64,000 nt of DNA from positions 35,817,198-35,881,197 of the forward strand of contig CM049397.1 of the NCBI GenBank assembly GCA_026929865.2. The letters are read 5' to 3'. Position 1 is the stretch's first letter. Each line of letters opens with the position of its first letter. The DNA comes from Hyperoplus lanceolatus (lineage: Eukaryota; Chordata; Actinopteri; Uranoscopiformes; Ammodytidae). Below the pieces are notes generated by a model, which was given only the letters and a program-made list of their open reading frames with translations, did no database searches and was not told the origin of the DNA. Shown here in pieces: positions 29,752-41,361 of this stretch. Position numbers and translations under genes: made by a program.

Positions 29752-32348
29752 TCACTCACGGTCCTTGTTGCTCTTGATGGTGAGCTGGAATATGATGACG
29801 CCGGTCAGAAGCACCATCATCATCACCACAGACATGAGGAGGAAGGCTCTGCAGGCGGGCCGCCCCGTCAGCCTGAACAGAGCCCCCGCCATGCCCCCCT
29901 CCTCCCCCCTGGCAGGAGGGCTGGGTAACCCCACATTCAGCGTGCGGTTATCCGAGCGCAGGGACGGCAGGGACCTGTGGCGGCCTTCAGCTGACCTTAA
30001 GGGAGAATAGGACAGTGTTATTTATTAATCAAATACAGCTGTATATTATGGTTGTTTTTTGCATGTTCTTATGATGATTGTTGTTATGTTTCATGTCTTA
30101 ATTTAAATTAAATGTATGAATAGTTTTTTTCAGAGATCAATTCCAATGTTTAGTTGAGAGTAAAACATTTTGAAAGAGCACAGAAGAGAATTGAGAGCAA
30201 TGTTATTAGTTGAGCTTAGAGGTCTGCTTTCAGTCAAAATGAGGTTGTAACCCCTTACGTTGTCTGCCTTATGACTATAGTAAAGATGCATGGTTTGTGT
30301 TTTAAGTGTCTTGAAGTGCATCATAAAGGAAAAAAAACATCCTCCTCTTGTGGCCCTTATAATGGTACTGTACATTTCTTAATCAACTTGCAACAAGCAG
30401 AAATATTTGAACCTTGATCAGAATTGGTTTATTGGTCTTTTGTTAGACTTTGATAAGCAACCCGGCCTCCACATCAGATATCAGTTATTTCTATGTAGCA
30501 GTAAAACTGAGTTTGCCTGGTTACTCTTTGCAATAGTGAGACAAAGCTTTGCAAGGTGCAACATATTACTGTTGGCATTCACTTAATATCCCTTTCTGAA
30601 ATATTACACAACAGATTTGAAAAAAAAAATGTCTGTATGTACCTAGTTATTTGTGTATTTGCTATTTTTATTGTTATTTTATTCCAGGTTGGCTCTTTAA
30701 GAAATGGCTGAGGACACAGCATGAAATTAGCACACACAGTAGGATGTCCCAAAAAGGAAAGAGTATGATATTTCCAACGGAGGTATCGTCTCAATCATAT
30801 GGTAAAAACACTGAACAACAGACTGACCTTTTGACCTGCAGCTTCCCTTTGTTGCGTAGGAATTTGATGCTGTAGACTCTCTGCATGGCGGCGGGCAGGT
30901 AGGACAGCACATCCGTGTCCGTGGTGAGTCTGGGCAGGCCGAGGGTGGGGAGGGGTGTCAGGCCTCGACACAGCGGGCACTGGATCGCATTGGGCTGAAC
31001 AGACTTCACGTTCATTCTCGCCAGACACTCCAAGCAAAACGTGTGCTTACATTGGAGCATCTTGGGACATCTGAAGACATTATTGAACTGGCTGAAGCAA
31101 ATTGCGCACTCAAGTTCTGGGCAGCTTTCCTCGGAGCATTGAGACTGGAGCGGAGAGGGGCGTATAGCAGGGGATGGGATGTTTATGGTGACCTGGTTTG
31201 GGTTGGTGGGTGTTGCAGTGGCAGGGTAAGGGTTTTGGGAGGGATTTGACACCGTCTGGGATATGGTTGCTATGCTGGATCCATGGTTGAAGTTTTGATC
31301 TAAGGGTGGAAGCGTGGAGGAGGAGGGGTCCATGTTTGTCGATGTGAAAGCGTTTTGAACCCCATTTTGGTCCGATGAAGCCTGATTGGGAGTAGAGTAG
31401 TAGTAGATGTTTATTCATTCATTAAGAAAACAATCAAATCAATTTTATTAATACAGCCCAATATCACAAATAGACATTTGCCTCAGAGGGATTTACATTC
31501 CATACAGTACGACACCCTCTGCCCTTAGCTCGGCTGAGAAAAACTCCCAGTGAAAAACCCTTTATCGGGATTTAAAAAATTGAGAAACGTCAGGGAGAGT
31601 TGACAGAGTAAGGGATAACAATGATTTAAACAATGGCTCAAATCCAAACAATAGTGCTCACATGAATAATTTACAACTGGTTAATGTTTGATCAGGCTGC
31701 CTTTGCTTTATAGTTCATGTACGTAATTGACTGGATATATTGAATCTTATTTCATCTCTGTAATTTTCCATATTTTATTATTTCAGTTATTTCCCATTTG
31801 TTATTTTTTGCCATCTCTACATTACTTCATGGAAATTCTCTTAATAACAATATTTTCAGGGGGAATTTGGTAGAAATGTTGTCAGTGGTTTATAGAATAA
31901 AACCAAAATGTTCATTCTACTCTTAACATATGCCTATAGATAGTAAAACGAGAGACACTGAACATTTGGAGTGGTCTCTTCATTTTTTCCAGAGCTGTAT
32001 ATTCTTATCAGTAAAATGTATACCCACCATTGGCTGTACTTTGTATTTTATTTGTTTTTCGTTAGTCAGATTTGTTTGTATATTTGTATTTCTTGTCCTT
32101 GTTATAAAAAAAAAAAAAAAAAAAAGGAAAAACCAATAAATATATTGCTTTAAAAAAAATTGTATACCCACCACAAACGTAGAGTTGTAGCTCAACACAG
32201 TCACAGAGCTGTGGCCCGCGCAAATGACCTGAGAAGATGGAATGGTGAAAACAGAGGAATTATCTGAGTCTTCGTAAGGGTTGGAAGGTGAATACGGAGG
32301 TGGAGTGTCAATCCCAGGGTTCAGGTTGGTGTCACCATAGGGATTCAT
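29752..32348 (-). CDS. RING finger protein with C-terminal membrane segment (RNF183/RNF223/RNF225-like)
   Basis: Three coding exons on the minus strand: 32348-32172, 31381-30828 and 29995-29752, with matching phases (0, then 2), about 324 aa. The N-terminus is Pro/Asn/Ser-rich and has a PPPY motif near residues 16-19, a possible WW-domain ligand. A C3HC4 RING finger follows ([32 protein letters not shown]), then a conserved-looking block ([20 protein letters not shown]). A basic linker leads to a single hydrophobic helix ([20 protein letters not shown]) near the C-terminus. The layout fits the small family of membrane-anchored RING E3 ubiquitin ligases including RNF183, RNF223 and RNF225; which member is not certain. 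The start was set at the first in-frame ATG after a (GGAT)n tract. It is transcribed toward cfap157, tail to tail. Confidence 0.82.
31434..31640 (-). mobile_element. LINE 3' tail (RTE/Expander-like) in the RING gene intron
   Basis: TCAATTTTATTAATACAGCC and CCAATATCACAAATAGACAT followed by GAAAAACTCCCAGTGAAAAA is a tail seen repeatedly in fish genomes, here on the minus strand. No coding portion. Confidence 0.65.
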
Positions 32349-32351
32349 GAC

Positions 32352-32490
32352 TTGATGGATGGATGGATGGATAAATGGATGGATGGGTGGGTGGATGGAT
32401 GGATGGATGGATGAGTATGTAGATGGATGGGTAGATGGATGGATGGATGGATGGATGGATGGATGTGTAGATGGATGGAAGGATGGATAG
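32352..32490. repeat. (GGAT)n microsatellite at the RING gene start
   Basis: About 30 GGAT-type units directly upstream (minus strand) of the chosen ATG at 32348. The frame stays open through it as repeating HPS-type residues back to about 32561, where TATAG is a likely acceptor. It is therefore transcribed as 5' UTR or, with a non-ATG start, as an extended N-terminus. Confidence 0.85.
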
Positions 32491-32778
32491 ACAGATGGTA
32501 GAAGAGAGTGAAGCTCCGAGGAGGTGTTGATGGGTGATGACGATGCTTCTGTCTTCAAATCAGAACTCAATCTATAGATGAAAAGACATTATCGATAAAC
32601 TTCAAATAACAGGTTTAAATATTATTCTTATATACTTACTGACTACATAGGAACTAAAGTGTTGTAATAGTAGTTAAATAGCCAAAATAATGTGGACAGT
32701 CAATTTATCCTGATTAGGTCGAAGCATTTTAGCTCTTATGAACCTAAATCCTAATGCTGCAAAAAAAACTGTTGTCTT

Positions 32779-33043
32779 AAAAGTGGAGTCAGTGATTCTT
32801 GAGAACTCTTGTCAAAAACCACCCGAACTGTGTTAGCGAGCGCAAATAAAAACTGGTGTTAAAACACAGTCTAGGCTCTGTGAACGGGCGTGTTGCTTGC
32901 TACGGTTAGCCCCTTTGTTTACATACCAGTTAACAGAGCTGTAACAGTACAGACAGGGAGCGGATCATCAGCGGATATTCACTGATTTTCTCAAAAAGTG
33001 ATTTTGACAACAAGCCTTCTCCAGAATCACTGACTACACCTTT
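32779..33043. repeat. Fold-back MITE, family A, in the RING gene 5' intron
   Basis: AAAGTGGAGTCAGTGATTCT at the left and CCAGAATCACTGACTACACC at the right, with parts of the inner arms missing. Confidence 0.85.
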
Positions 33044-33608
33044 AATGCTGCAGCAAACACTGATATTTTATACAACATTTTGTCTGTTTCCTGTTTTAAC
33101 ATAAACAAACACAACTCCTGGGATCAAACTCACAACTTCCTGCTCTCAAACAAGTACAACTCCAAAATGAATTCTCAGGTAGAGAACTGGTCATCAACTT
33201 CTCTTTCACAACACATCTAATTCATTTGCTGTACATTAATATAACGCCTTTGCCCACTACAGTCAGACTGTGTTCTTTATATCAAACCTTACTGACACCA
33301 TCATATTAAAAACTCGGATTCAATCGAGTACCGGTTTTCGACACATAAACAACTTGTGACTTCAATTTGCTGCTTTTTAAAATAACCCAAGTTTCACTCA
33401 AACCTCTAACCCTGCCACACCCAGCATGGCTTTCTCCTAGTTTGTCCATGGATTCATTTTAAATAGTGTAGTAGAGGTCCCACTGTTGCCAAAGAACACA
33501 ACTCTTATCAAGCTGAATATTGGGAATCTAATTGAATGAAGGACCGCCAAATATTTAAGGAAACTTACAAGATAATCTATTGAACATAAAAAATAAAAGT
33601 AGACCTAC

Positions 33609-33710
33609 CTCCAAAGTTATGGAGAGCTGCAGGGTCACATTACCTCTGCTGTGTATGTTTAGCTGGTAAGCTGCTCTGTGTCTGACTGACTTATACACAC
33701 ACACACACAC
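33609..33710 (-). other. Probable 5' UTR exon of the RING gene
   Basis: On the minus strand, CTCTCCATAACTTTGGAG is followed by a strong donor GTAGGTCT at about 33608. The only ATG inside is closed at once by TGA. The upstream limit is a guess. Confidence 0.45.
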
Positions 33711-34164
33711 TGTACTGAACAACTGGCTTCAGGTTCCAGACCAGGGAACGTCAACAGGACTAGAATTTGCATTGTCCGTTTTTATTTACAAAAGGAAATA
33801 ACATGCAAAGCAACTTGGCCTTTCAGCTCGCAGCCTCTGACGCCGAGAAAACACCCAGCAGTGGATGATTATGGGGCATCTCTCAACACCTCAACACAAC
33901 CAGGAACATAGACTAGCTCTGTACTCACACTGTGTGTTTGTTGTCACATAAAAAAATACCACACATCGAAACACCTCTCTCATTGCCTGCAACAACATGC
34001 CATGTTTAATTACATTTGACAGGTGTTTATGATCTGTCTTCGCAGAGCATGGTTTTATGCTTTAGGACAATACACCGTGGAAAGATAAATAGACGGGGGT
34101 CAGAAATGACACACATTGTAGTTGCTCCTTATTGGACACATTTTAAGATCATGGAATAATAACT

Positions 34165-34396
34165 TAAAAGGTGGAGTCAGTGATTCTGGAGAGGACTTAT
34201 TGCCAAAATCACTTTGTCCAAATCAGTGAATATCTCCTCATGATCCGTTACCTGTATGTACTGTGTGTGTACTGAAAAAACAAATTAGTAAATACCCAGC
34301 CTAGGCTCTGTAAACTGATATGTAAACAAAGGGGGGCCATTGTAACTAAGCAACTAGCCAACATGCTCGTTTACAGAGCCTAGGCTGTGTTTTCTT
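34165..34396. repeat. Fold-back MITE, family A, right arm lost
   Basis: AAAGGTGGAGTCAGTGATTC through TTTACAGAGCCTAGGCTGTG; the terminal right arm is absent. Confidence 0.8.
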
Positions 34397-35535
34397 GGGC
34401 TTTAGGAAATGGCAGAAACTACTGCCATGCACATGAATAGGCCCCCTGTGTGTGGAATAAAATTCATGCATCCTTTATGTAAATGTCATCTTACGGTCAA
34501 ATTCACCAGCTGAACATCACAAATGGAGCATCAGATCCGCCGTCAGTTCCTGCTAACCCTCTTCATATTAGATCTGTGAACCATAACATGGAGAAAAACC
34601 AACAGAGCATTTATGTAAAGTATCAGGGGTCCAGTATACGTTATCCAGTATGATAATGAGCCCTAAGTTACTGTTTATAAGGGTTTCATCCATTTGAAAT
34701 AATAAAAAACTGGGTAAATAGTTCAAACTTCAAAGCATTAAAAGATGTAAAACAAACATTATCTCTCTATTTTAGAGAATTAAAGGATCACTCCAAATGA
34801 TCAGTGTCTCTGGTCCAGGCTACTTTTCATACAGTACTATGTTTGAGTACAATTGACAGTGATACTATATTTTTTATATTTTCTAAAATCAACATCTCTA
34901 CATTAATACATTGAAATGCTCTTAATTACATCAGACATGGAATAGTCAAACAAGGAAACGTAGGTACAGTCCAGCACCGGACAAATAATGCATACATGCA
35001 ATGAAGAAAACATTTTACCTTTACCCAAAACTATAATGAAACCTGAGATACAGATCAGACAAATCATTTGGACTGGTCTCTTAATTTTTCTCCCCTAGAG
35101 CATGCATTTAAAAATCTAAAAAAAAAAAACTCTATACGAAAATCTACCAATTTAAAATTATAACTATAGTTGGAAAATTTCCACTAAACCTTATTCCAAA
35201 AGTTGTTATTTAAAAGGCAGTGAGAACATCCTCTCAATTCGGCCTAAATGCAACACCATGCAACACTCATATAAGTAAAACAACTCTTTTTTGAGTGATT
35301 AACTGGTAGGCTATGTGTAGCAGCAAGAACGCTTTGCCCTATGCACATTTTACAATACATTTTCCTTTTCGTTCAGGTTAAGCGCTGTTTTGTTGGCAAG
35401 TATACAAGCCGAATTCAACTTTAGATCCTTCTGATTAGTTAAACATTAAAAACAAGCGATTTTATGACGTTAAAGTCGTTGTACATGCTCACAAAATAAA
35501 ATTACAGGATTTATATATGAGGTTTGGTGCGTGCA
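34397..35535. other. Intergenic, no gene recognised
   Basis: AT-rich unique sequence, no credible exon. Confidence 0.4.
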
Positions 35536-35543
35536 CAGAAAAC

Positions 35544-36406
35544 TAGTGAAGGGTCGAAATGTGCCGAGGCTTCGGAGCGTGTGTCGAGTAATCCCAGAAG
35601 TTTTTGGTGAAGCGTGTATCGATGCGTGTATCGTTTAGGGCGAATCACGTGACTGATGACGTTCGAAGCCTCGTTTGTTCAAGAAGTGCTTCGGGTATTG
35701 TGGATCCACTCGCACTTTGTGGGTTAGTGTTGGCGATTTATTGGTTTGGGAGTGATGTTGACGTGGATGTTGTATCAACTTGCTGTGACTTTATTGTGCA
35801 CTGCTGCCTCATCTGTGCCATGTGAAAGAGTGTTCTCCAAAGCAGGAGAAGATGTTTCCAAAAGGGGAAATTGTCTGAACCCCAGCACAGTGGAACAAAT
35901 TTGGTTTCTCAATAAAAATTAATAAAATACTTAAGTTGCACAAGCACATTCACTGCCCCTTACCTTTTTATAACACTGCGACAGTTTGAAAATAAGTATT
36001 CCTGTCATTATGAGTAATTCAAAGTTTGACGAAAAATATTTATTGATAGATTTATTCATATGTTTCATCATGTTTCATACCCATAATAATACACCAAACA
36101 AAATATAAATTGTATTTAATTTATATGAATTAATACATGAACAATAGGCTACATGAAATGCATTTATTAAGATGTATTGATTTATTAACTTGTCAGTCAC
36201 TCATTCCCATGGCTGCACTGTTGCAGGACAGTATTGAGTTTATTACAAATTGATAGAATGATCTGGCTATTTAACACTGTTTGACCAGCAGGGGGGTTGT
36301 ATTGTGTTCAAATTGGTTCAAATGAAGCCTCGAGAAATGAACCTTTTTGTGAACCATTTGGGTTTAAGGCTTCAAGGCTTCAAAAAGCTTCATCTGGCCA
36401 TCACTA
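35544..36406 (+). mobile_element. hAT transposon deletion derivative with perfect 8-bp target duplication
   Basis: Terminal repeats are TAGTGAAGGGTCGAAATG at the left and the inverse of TAGTGATGGCCAGATG at the right. Both sides carry CAGAAAAC (35536-35543 and 36407-36414), an exact 8-bp duplication. Total length 863 bp. It retains only the extreme C-terminal coding part of a hAT transposase, so it needs a helper in trans. Confidence 0.95.
35813..35922 (+). pseudogene. hAT transposase C-terminal (hATC dimerisation) fragment
   Basis: The frame reads SVPCERVFSKAGEDVSKRGN and then LNPSTVEQIWFLNKN before TAA, matching the dimerisation-domain signature of Ac-like hAT transposases. The upstream catalytic region is absent. 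Confidence 0.88.
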
Positions 36407-36414
36407 CAGAAAAC

Positions 36415-37530
36415 TACTGCTCTTACCGTTCAAAATCAACGCTAGCGGTGCATCATCCTTACGTCGGTTTGTCCCCACAGACCCTCGTGGAGTTTTGTGG
36501 TTATCCTTCCGAGCTCCACTTCTTTCTCTCTGCGAGTTTTCCACAGAGACTCAACATTTGAATAACTGGATAAAAACTAGGAAACGGTTTAGTAAAATGG
36601 ATCACCTGTTGGCCGCGCGCATGTTCCTGGCTGGATTTGCATTTGAAAACACAGACGACACACCTGAAGCAAAGTGATGCTAATTAACGGAGAGCCAAAG
36701 CTGAATATCTCAATTTTCCAGAGACATATGCACCGCCACAAGGTAGGCTAGATAACAATCAAAATCAAAATAATTTTAATTTGAACGTGTAGCCTACTAG
36801 CCTAAGTAGCCTATGTATTTCCAGACACAATCAAAAATTAAATGGCAAGCTAACAGCGAAAATGTAGTTAGAAGGAAAAACACGTAGTTATCCATCGCAT
36901 GAATGCTGTCATAAGTCAAGCATAAACAATAAAATATTTGTTAATCAAACTATTGTATTCAAAGACAGCAGATGAAAGTAAAGTGCTATTAATACACAGT
37001 GCTAATGTGGACCATTAGCTAACGGTTTTTTACGTTAACAAAATGGATGATGACAAATTCTTTGATATCTCAGAATTTTAAAGCAGAGGAAGTCGGTTAG
37101 CTTTCATATTAGCAGTTGCAGTTTTGAAATGTAAATATGAAAATACACAAGTTGGCTACACTTTGTTTGAGGGTGTAGTGTAGTTAAGATTATTTTGTAC
37201 AGTAGGCCTATATGGTTCAAATTAGATCAACCTATAACATGTAAAGCAGCAGCACATTCATCCACATCAATCAGATAGGAATAATAGGAAAACACTCACA
37301 GGAAACATTTTACTGCACGATCAACAGCCTTCTTTTCATTCTCATAATGTGATGACATTGACAATATTAATTTGCTAATTCTCAAATTGTTGTATTTTGT
37401 GTCTGAATATAGTACACTGGATGGTGGCACCCCTTTCAGTGGAGTGTTAGTGGTTAAAAATAACATATTCAACTGATTGTGTTTGTGATGCTTCTAACAT
37501 TAGTTGTATTTTTTTAAGTGGCTTTGCATA
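36415..37530. other. Flank of the hAT relic, no gene assigned
   Basis: GC-richer sequence at 36415-36740 contains a short ATG frame (36598-36677, start MDHLLAARMFLAGFAFENTD) and ends at a good donor (CACAAG then GTAGGC, about 36741). This could be a 5' exon of an unrecognised transcript or another repeat. Nothing was recognised from 36750 on. Confidence 0.3.
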
Positions 37531-37682
37531 GGCCTACATGCTTTATTTTCACTGCTGCTGATTCTCAAAGGATAATAGCCTACATGCTTTATTTTCACTG
37601 CTGCTCATTCTCAAAGGATAATAGCCTACATGCTTTATTTTCACTGCTGCTCATTCTCAAAGGATAATAGCCTACATGCTTA
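37531..37682. repeat. Minisatellite, about 45-bp unit
   Basis: Three to four copies of a unit containing GCCTACATGCTTTATTTTCA and CTGCTGCTCATTCTCAAAGG, starting at about 37532, 37580 and 37624, with a partial copy at 37670. Confidence 0.9.
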
Positions 37683-37879
37683 TATTAAAAACAAAATGTT
37701 TCTTTATGTTACCAAGATATCCCCAGTGGGACACATATAGTTGTAAAAAAAACAGTCTTAGCGGCTGAAGAACAGCTAAAACTGTTTTGTGTTCTTGTTA
37801 ATAATAGACACCATGCCCTTAGTGAGGTAGGTACGTATGGTGTTGGTTACCTCACATAGTCCTAGACTGAGCTAGAGCA

Positions 37880-38097
37880 TCTCTACTTTCACTGGACTTT
37901 TTTGGCGTCCACTCACCATATTACGGGGCGCACAGATAACCTAGGCACTGGGGCCTGTCACACCGGCGTTGAGGCACTTTATCTAATAGACCTCTCCTTG
38001 ATCTACTTCAGTACCTCATTTGTACTTCGCTTTGGACTAAACCACCTGCGAACAATACCTGGCATTTCGGTTTTGAGATTCTCTTGTTCCGGTTGGC
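37880..38097 (+). other. Possible first 5' UTR exon of the GIMAP8-like gene
   Basis: Ends TTCTCTTGTTCCGGTTGGC followed by a consensus donor GTAAGT at 38098. Low-confidence assignment to the downstream gene, based only on strand and splice sites. Confidence 0.3.
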
Positions 38098-38884
38098 GTA
38101 AGTATAAACATTTTGACTATCCTCTCTGAACATTTTTCCTGTTGTCTTTATTTTAAGTTAATGTATTAATACAAAGACTGCGCTTTAGAAGATTCCGTCT
38201 TGATTTTTTAAACACAATTAAGGCCTCATATATAGTATGGAGGAATGTGGATTTGTTCCTCCTATTTCACGGTGTAGTTGCGTCAGGGCCGCATCACATC
38301 ATGACGAGAAGAAAGATTTCAACAGCTAATAAATCTCCATTGTGTAAAGTTTTACCCAGAACTGCAAGTGCTTAATGCTAGTTAGTATTGTTTTGGGGTA
38401 AGTTGTTGGCAAGCAAGCTTCTGTTGAACAGCTCTTTCGGATGCCCAGATATAAGCATTGGGTATAAAGAATTTGGCTCAGAAAAGAGGCCACAAAATCT
38501 TATCAGTACATCCCTTATGTAAATGATTAATACGTCTTTAAACTTTTCCCATTTTATTTTAAGTGTCAACCTAAAACTACATTCACTTTTCCTTCTGACG
38601 TAATATAAACCGGTTCTTTTCAAGCATACCCCCTTTAGTCTCCTTGTAGTCGGACTTGCACAGCTGACTTGATACAGATTCTGATATCTAGTCTTTCACA
38701 AGTATAATGGAATGGAAATTGATTTTAATCTTTAAAGGAGGTAATACCAGCAGCATTATAAGCCTATTCTCTAGGATGGGAATTTCCTTTACATTCAGAA
38801 AGAATATAAAGCAACAAGCTGTATAAAGTATCTATTAGGTGTCCTGGCATGTACAGTAAGTGTTAATAATTAACTCACCTGTTA

Positions 38885-39020
38885 AACTAATATCATGTCT
38901 GTGCAGTGTCCCGCCTTCTGTAAACGAAAGGTTGTCCCAGGTGAGTTTGACTTCAGTGTCGTCTGTGATTTCACCGTTGTGCTTGGCAGCAAAGAAGCCC
39001 CTAACTTGGTGAGTACACAA
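38885..39020 (-). other. Unrecognised protein-like segment
   Basis: On the minus strand the frame reads FFAAKHNGEITDDTEVKLTW and then DNLSFTEGGTLHRHD, ending at AACAG followed by GTGAGT, a strong donor. The composition looks protein-like rather than random, but I recognise no family, and neighbouring exons are not evident. It may be a transposon-protein fragment. Confidence 0.3.
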
Positions 39021-39115
39021 AACTAGCTATAGACTAACAAACAAATTCAGAAACTGTAAAAAAGTAAGAATTCTTACATTGATGATTTAAAAACTGATTT
39101 GTTATCTGTTCTCAG

Positions 39116-39262
39116 GTGTATGCTGACCATTCAGGATGGGTGATTAGATGGACCAGAATCCATGTCTATAATACTGAAGTTACCACATGAACTGAGCGGA
39201 AACAAATATATTCTTGTCCAAGACGGGAGAGCAACATCCCAAGAAAACCACAGCCACCTAAG
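39116..39262 (+). other. Possible 5' UTR exon of the GIMAP8-like gene
   Basis: Bounded by CTGTTCTCAG and a donor GTAGGC. It contains ATGs closed by early stops, so it would be non-coding leader with upstream ORFs. Confidence 0.35.
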
Positions 39263-40645
39263 GTAGGCAATTTCATGTTTTCAGATTTGTGACAATGCAC
39301 TTTCCAGTTGATCCGAGGGGGTTAAAAATATATTGTTTAAGGAGGATTTATTGGAGAACCATGTCTCTAACTGCTTAGGAAGGGTGTGAAAAAATGCCGG
39401 TAAATGAAATGGAAATACTCACAAACGTTCAACTACCTTAGATTCTTACTTAAGGAATTGTGCTTAATGTCTAGGTTATTTTATTATACGTTCAATGTTA
39501 TTGGGCCCCCTCCGAAAAGCTTTTCCTAACTCACTTGGTGTTCCCCATTTCACGCGTCCTGGCTTGCCATGAAGTGTATTACGAAATAGTTGCTCAATGA
39601 TATGATAATGATGTGCGGATAAACTTATTATGATTGGTAGCTTTATTTTATTCCACTTTATAATTTAGAGATCTTTTAAAGGTAGCTAGTCGACTCCATT
39701 TTAGGTGCATTTACACTTTGAGCTTTTTTGTGACGATAATCGTGTCCAAGGTTGACTGATAAGCATTTTAATGCCTTGATCAATCTATGAATGTACAGAT
39801 AAGACTTTCTATCAGAGTCTGAAGTTCAGACTTAAGTTGAACAAGTGAATGAAATACTCCTTTGAAATTACCTGAAGTTTTATCACTAAGGATGAAACAT
39901 TAACTCTGTATCACCACCACCATTTGTATTGCTGCTATGATTAACATTATAAGCTAGCATATAATACATTTTCAAGGGAGTGGTTCAAGTTTCAGGTTAT
40001 ATGTAGTCACATACAGCAGAAATGTTAATGTTGCAATAAACAGTGATTTAGAAAAGCAGGGGTTTCTTTACTTGTGATCTATGCATGGAATCCTTTCTCT
40101 ACAACACAATAATTCAGGATGCAAAGAAAAGGTGGAAAAATACACTTAGAATTTGCAGAAGGAATTCAGGTACAGGCCTTGTGTCAGTTTGACAAAAAAA
40201 AGTCTAGATTGCAGCCACAGGTTTTGAACATTATCTATACATTCATTCATACATGTTCTGCCATGTATCAAGGTATCATTAGTGGGCATATAATTAATTA
40301 AATGTAAAAATTCCAGCAATTCTTGGGCAATACATTTTAGAAAGCAATTCTCATTATATCTACATAGATCAGATATTTAGTCTCAGTGTATTTTAATTTG
40401 AAAGGACAGCCTCCAGTTAGGATGCATTTTTGGTTAAAGAAAGTACAAAAATAAACATTTCTGTTTAAAGACTAAAACTATCAATTAGCACAAATGCCAT
40501 ATTGTGCTTATTTAATCAGAATGATCAAAATAAGAATGCTGTTTACAGTAAATGGGCTATGGTGACACAATAATGAAGAATAATTCATATCAAAAACCTT
40601 CAGTTACCTCTAATCTATTGAACTTTGTTTAACTTTTACAGCCCA

Positions 40646-41092
40646 TCAATTAATGTTATTTAATGACAGCTGATATGACCTGTTGCTGGATAAAGTTTGT
40701 GTTCTGGTGGTTCGTGGTATAATTGACCTATATCGCCTCCCTGAGGACAAAACGTTAAAGTGGTGGAGGCCAGGGTGAGAAGAGTCTGTGATGTGTTTTG
40801 ATCTGGAGTGGAAGTGTGTGTTTGAAATGTCTTTGAGTGATGGCAGGAGTGATGCACATTTCAATTTATGTACTTATTTAATTTAAATTTTATATATACC
40901 GTTTAGTTTCGCCTTACCCTTTGCACTATTTAGAATGTATTTTTTGTAAATATTACTTATCTTATTTTACCAAATTGTATCCTTTTGTTCTTATTGTACC
41001 GTTGGTCGGAGACAAATGTTATTTCGGTTACTCAATATGTTCCATACATTGAGATTTTGCAATTGACAATAAAGCTGACGTTGAACTTTGAA
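40646..41092. mobile_element. LINE remnants in two orientations
   Basis: On the minus strand, 40646-40864 encodes a LINE-like C-terminus (ITDSSHPGLHHFNVLSSGRR, then RYRSIIPRTTRTQ). At 40975-41092 the plus strand has a LINE tail: TTGTACCGTTGGTCGGAGAC, then TGACAATAAAGCTGACGTTG. The pieces point opposite ways, so they are either two insertions or one inverted on insertion. Confidence 0.6.
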
Positions 41093-41361
41093 CCTTTTGC
41101 GAGGGCAGCTGATGATTTTCTGTTCTGTATTGATGACCCCTCTGTAAGTGTATCATGATTATTATATTGGTATACAGTTTATAATATGTCAAATGGTAGA
41201 ACTACACAAAGTAGCTTCGCATTGAAAGATGATGTAACATTAGGCCGCAGCAGATGGGGTATGGCAAGTTGACAAACAAGATAATCAATATCTGATGCAA
41301 TCCTCCCTTTAGGTTCCCAAATCCAGGAGTTGGTCTCGAGTTGTGTCTGATGAGTGACATT

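Noticed and set aside
36297-36677. 126-residue plus-strand frame
   Set aside because: It starts inside the hAT relic and crosses the element end, so it cannot be an ancestral gene as a whole.
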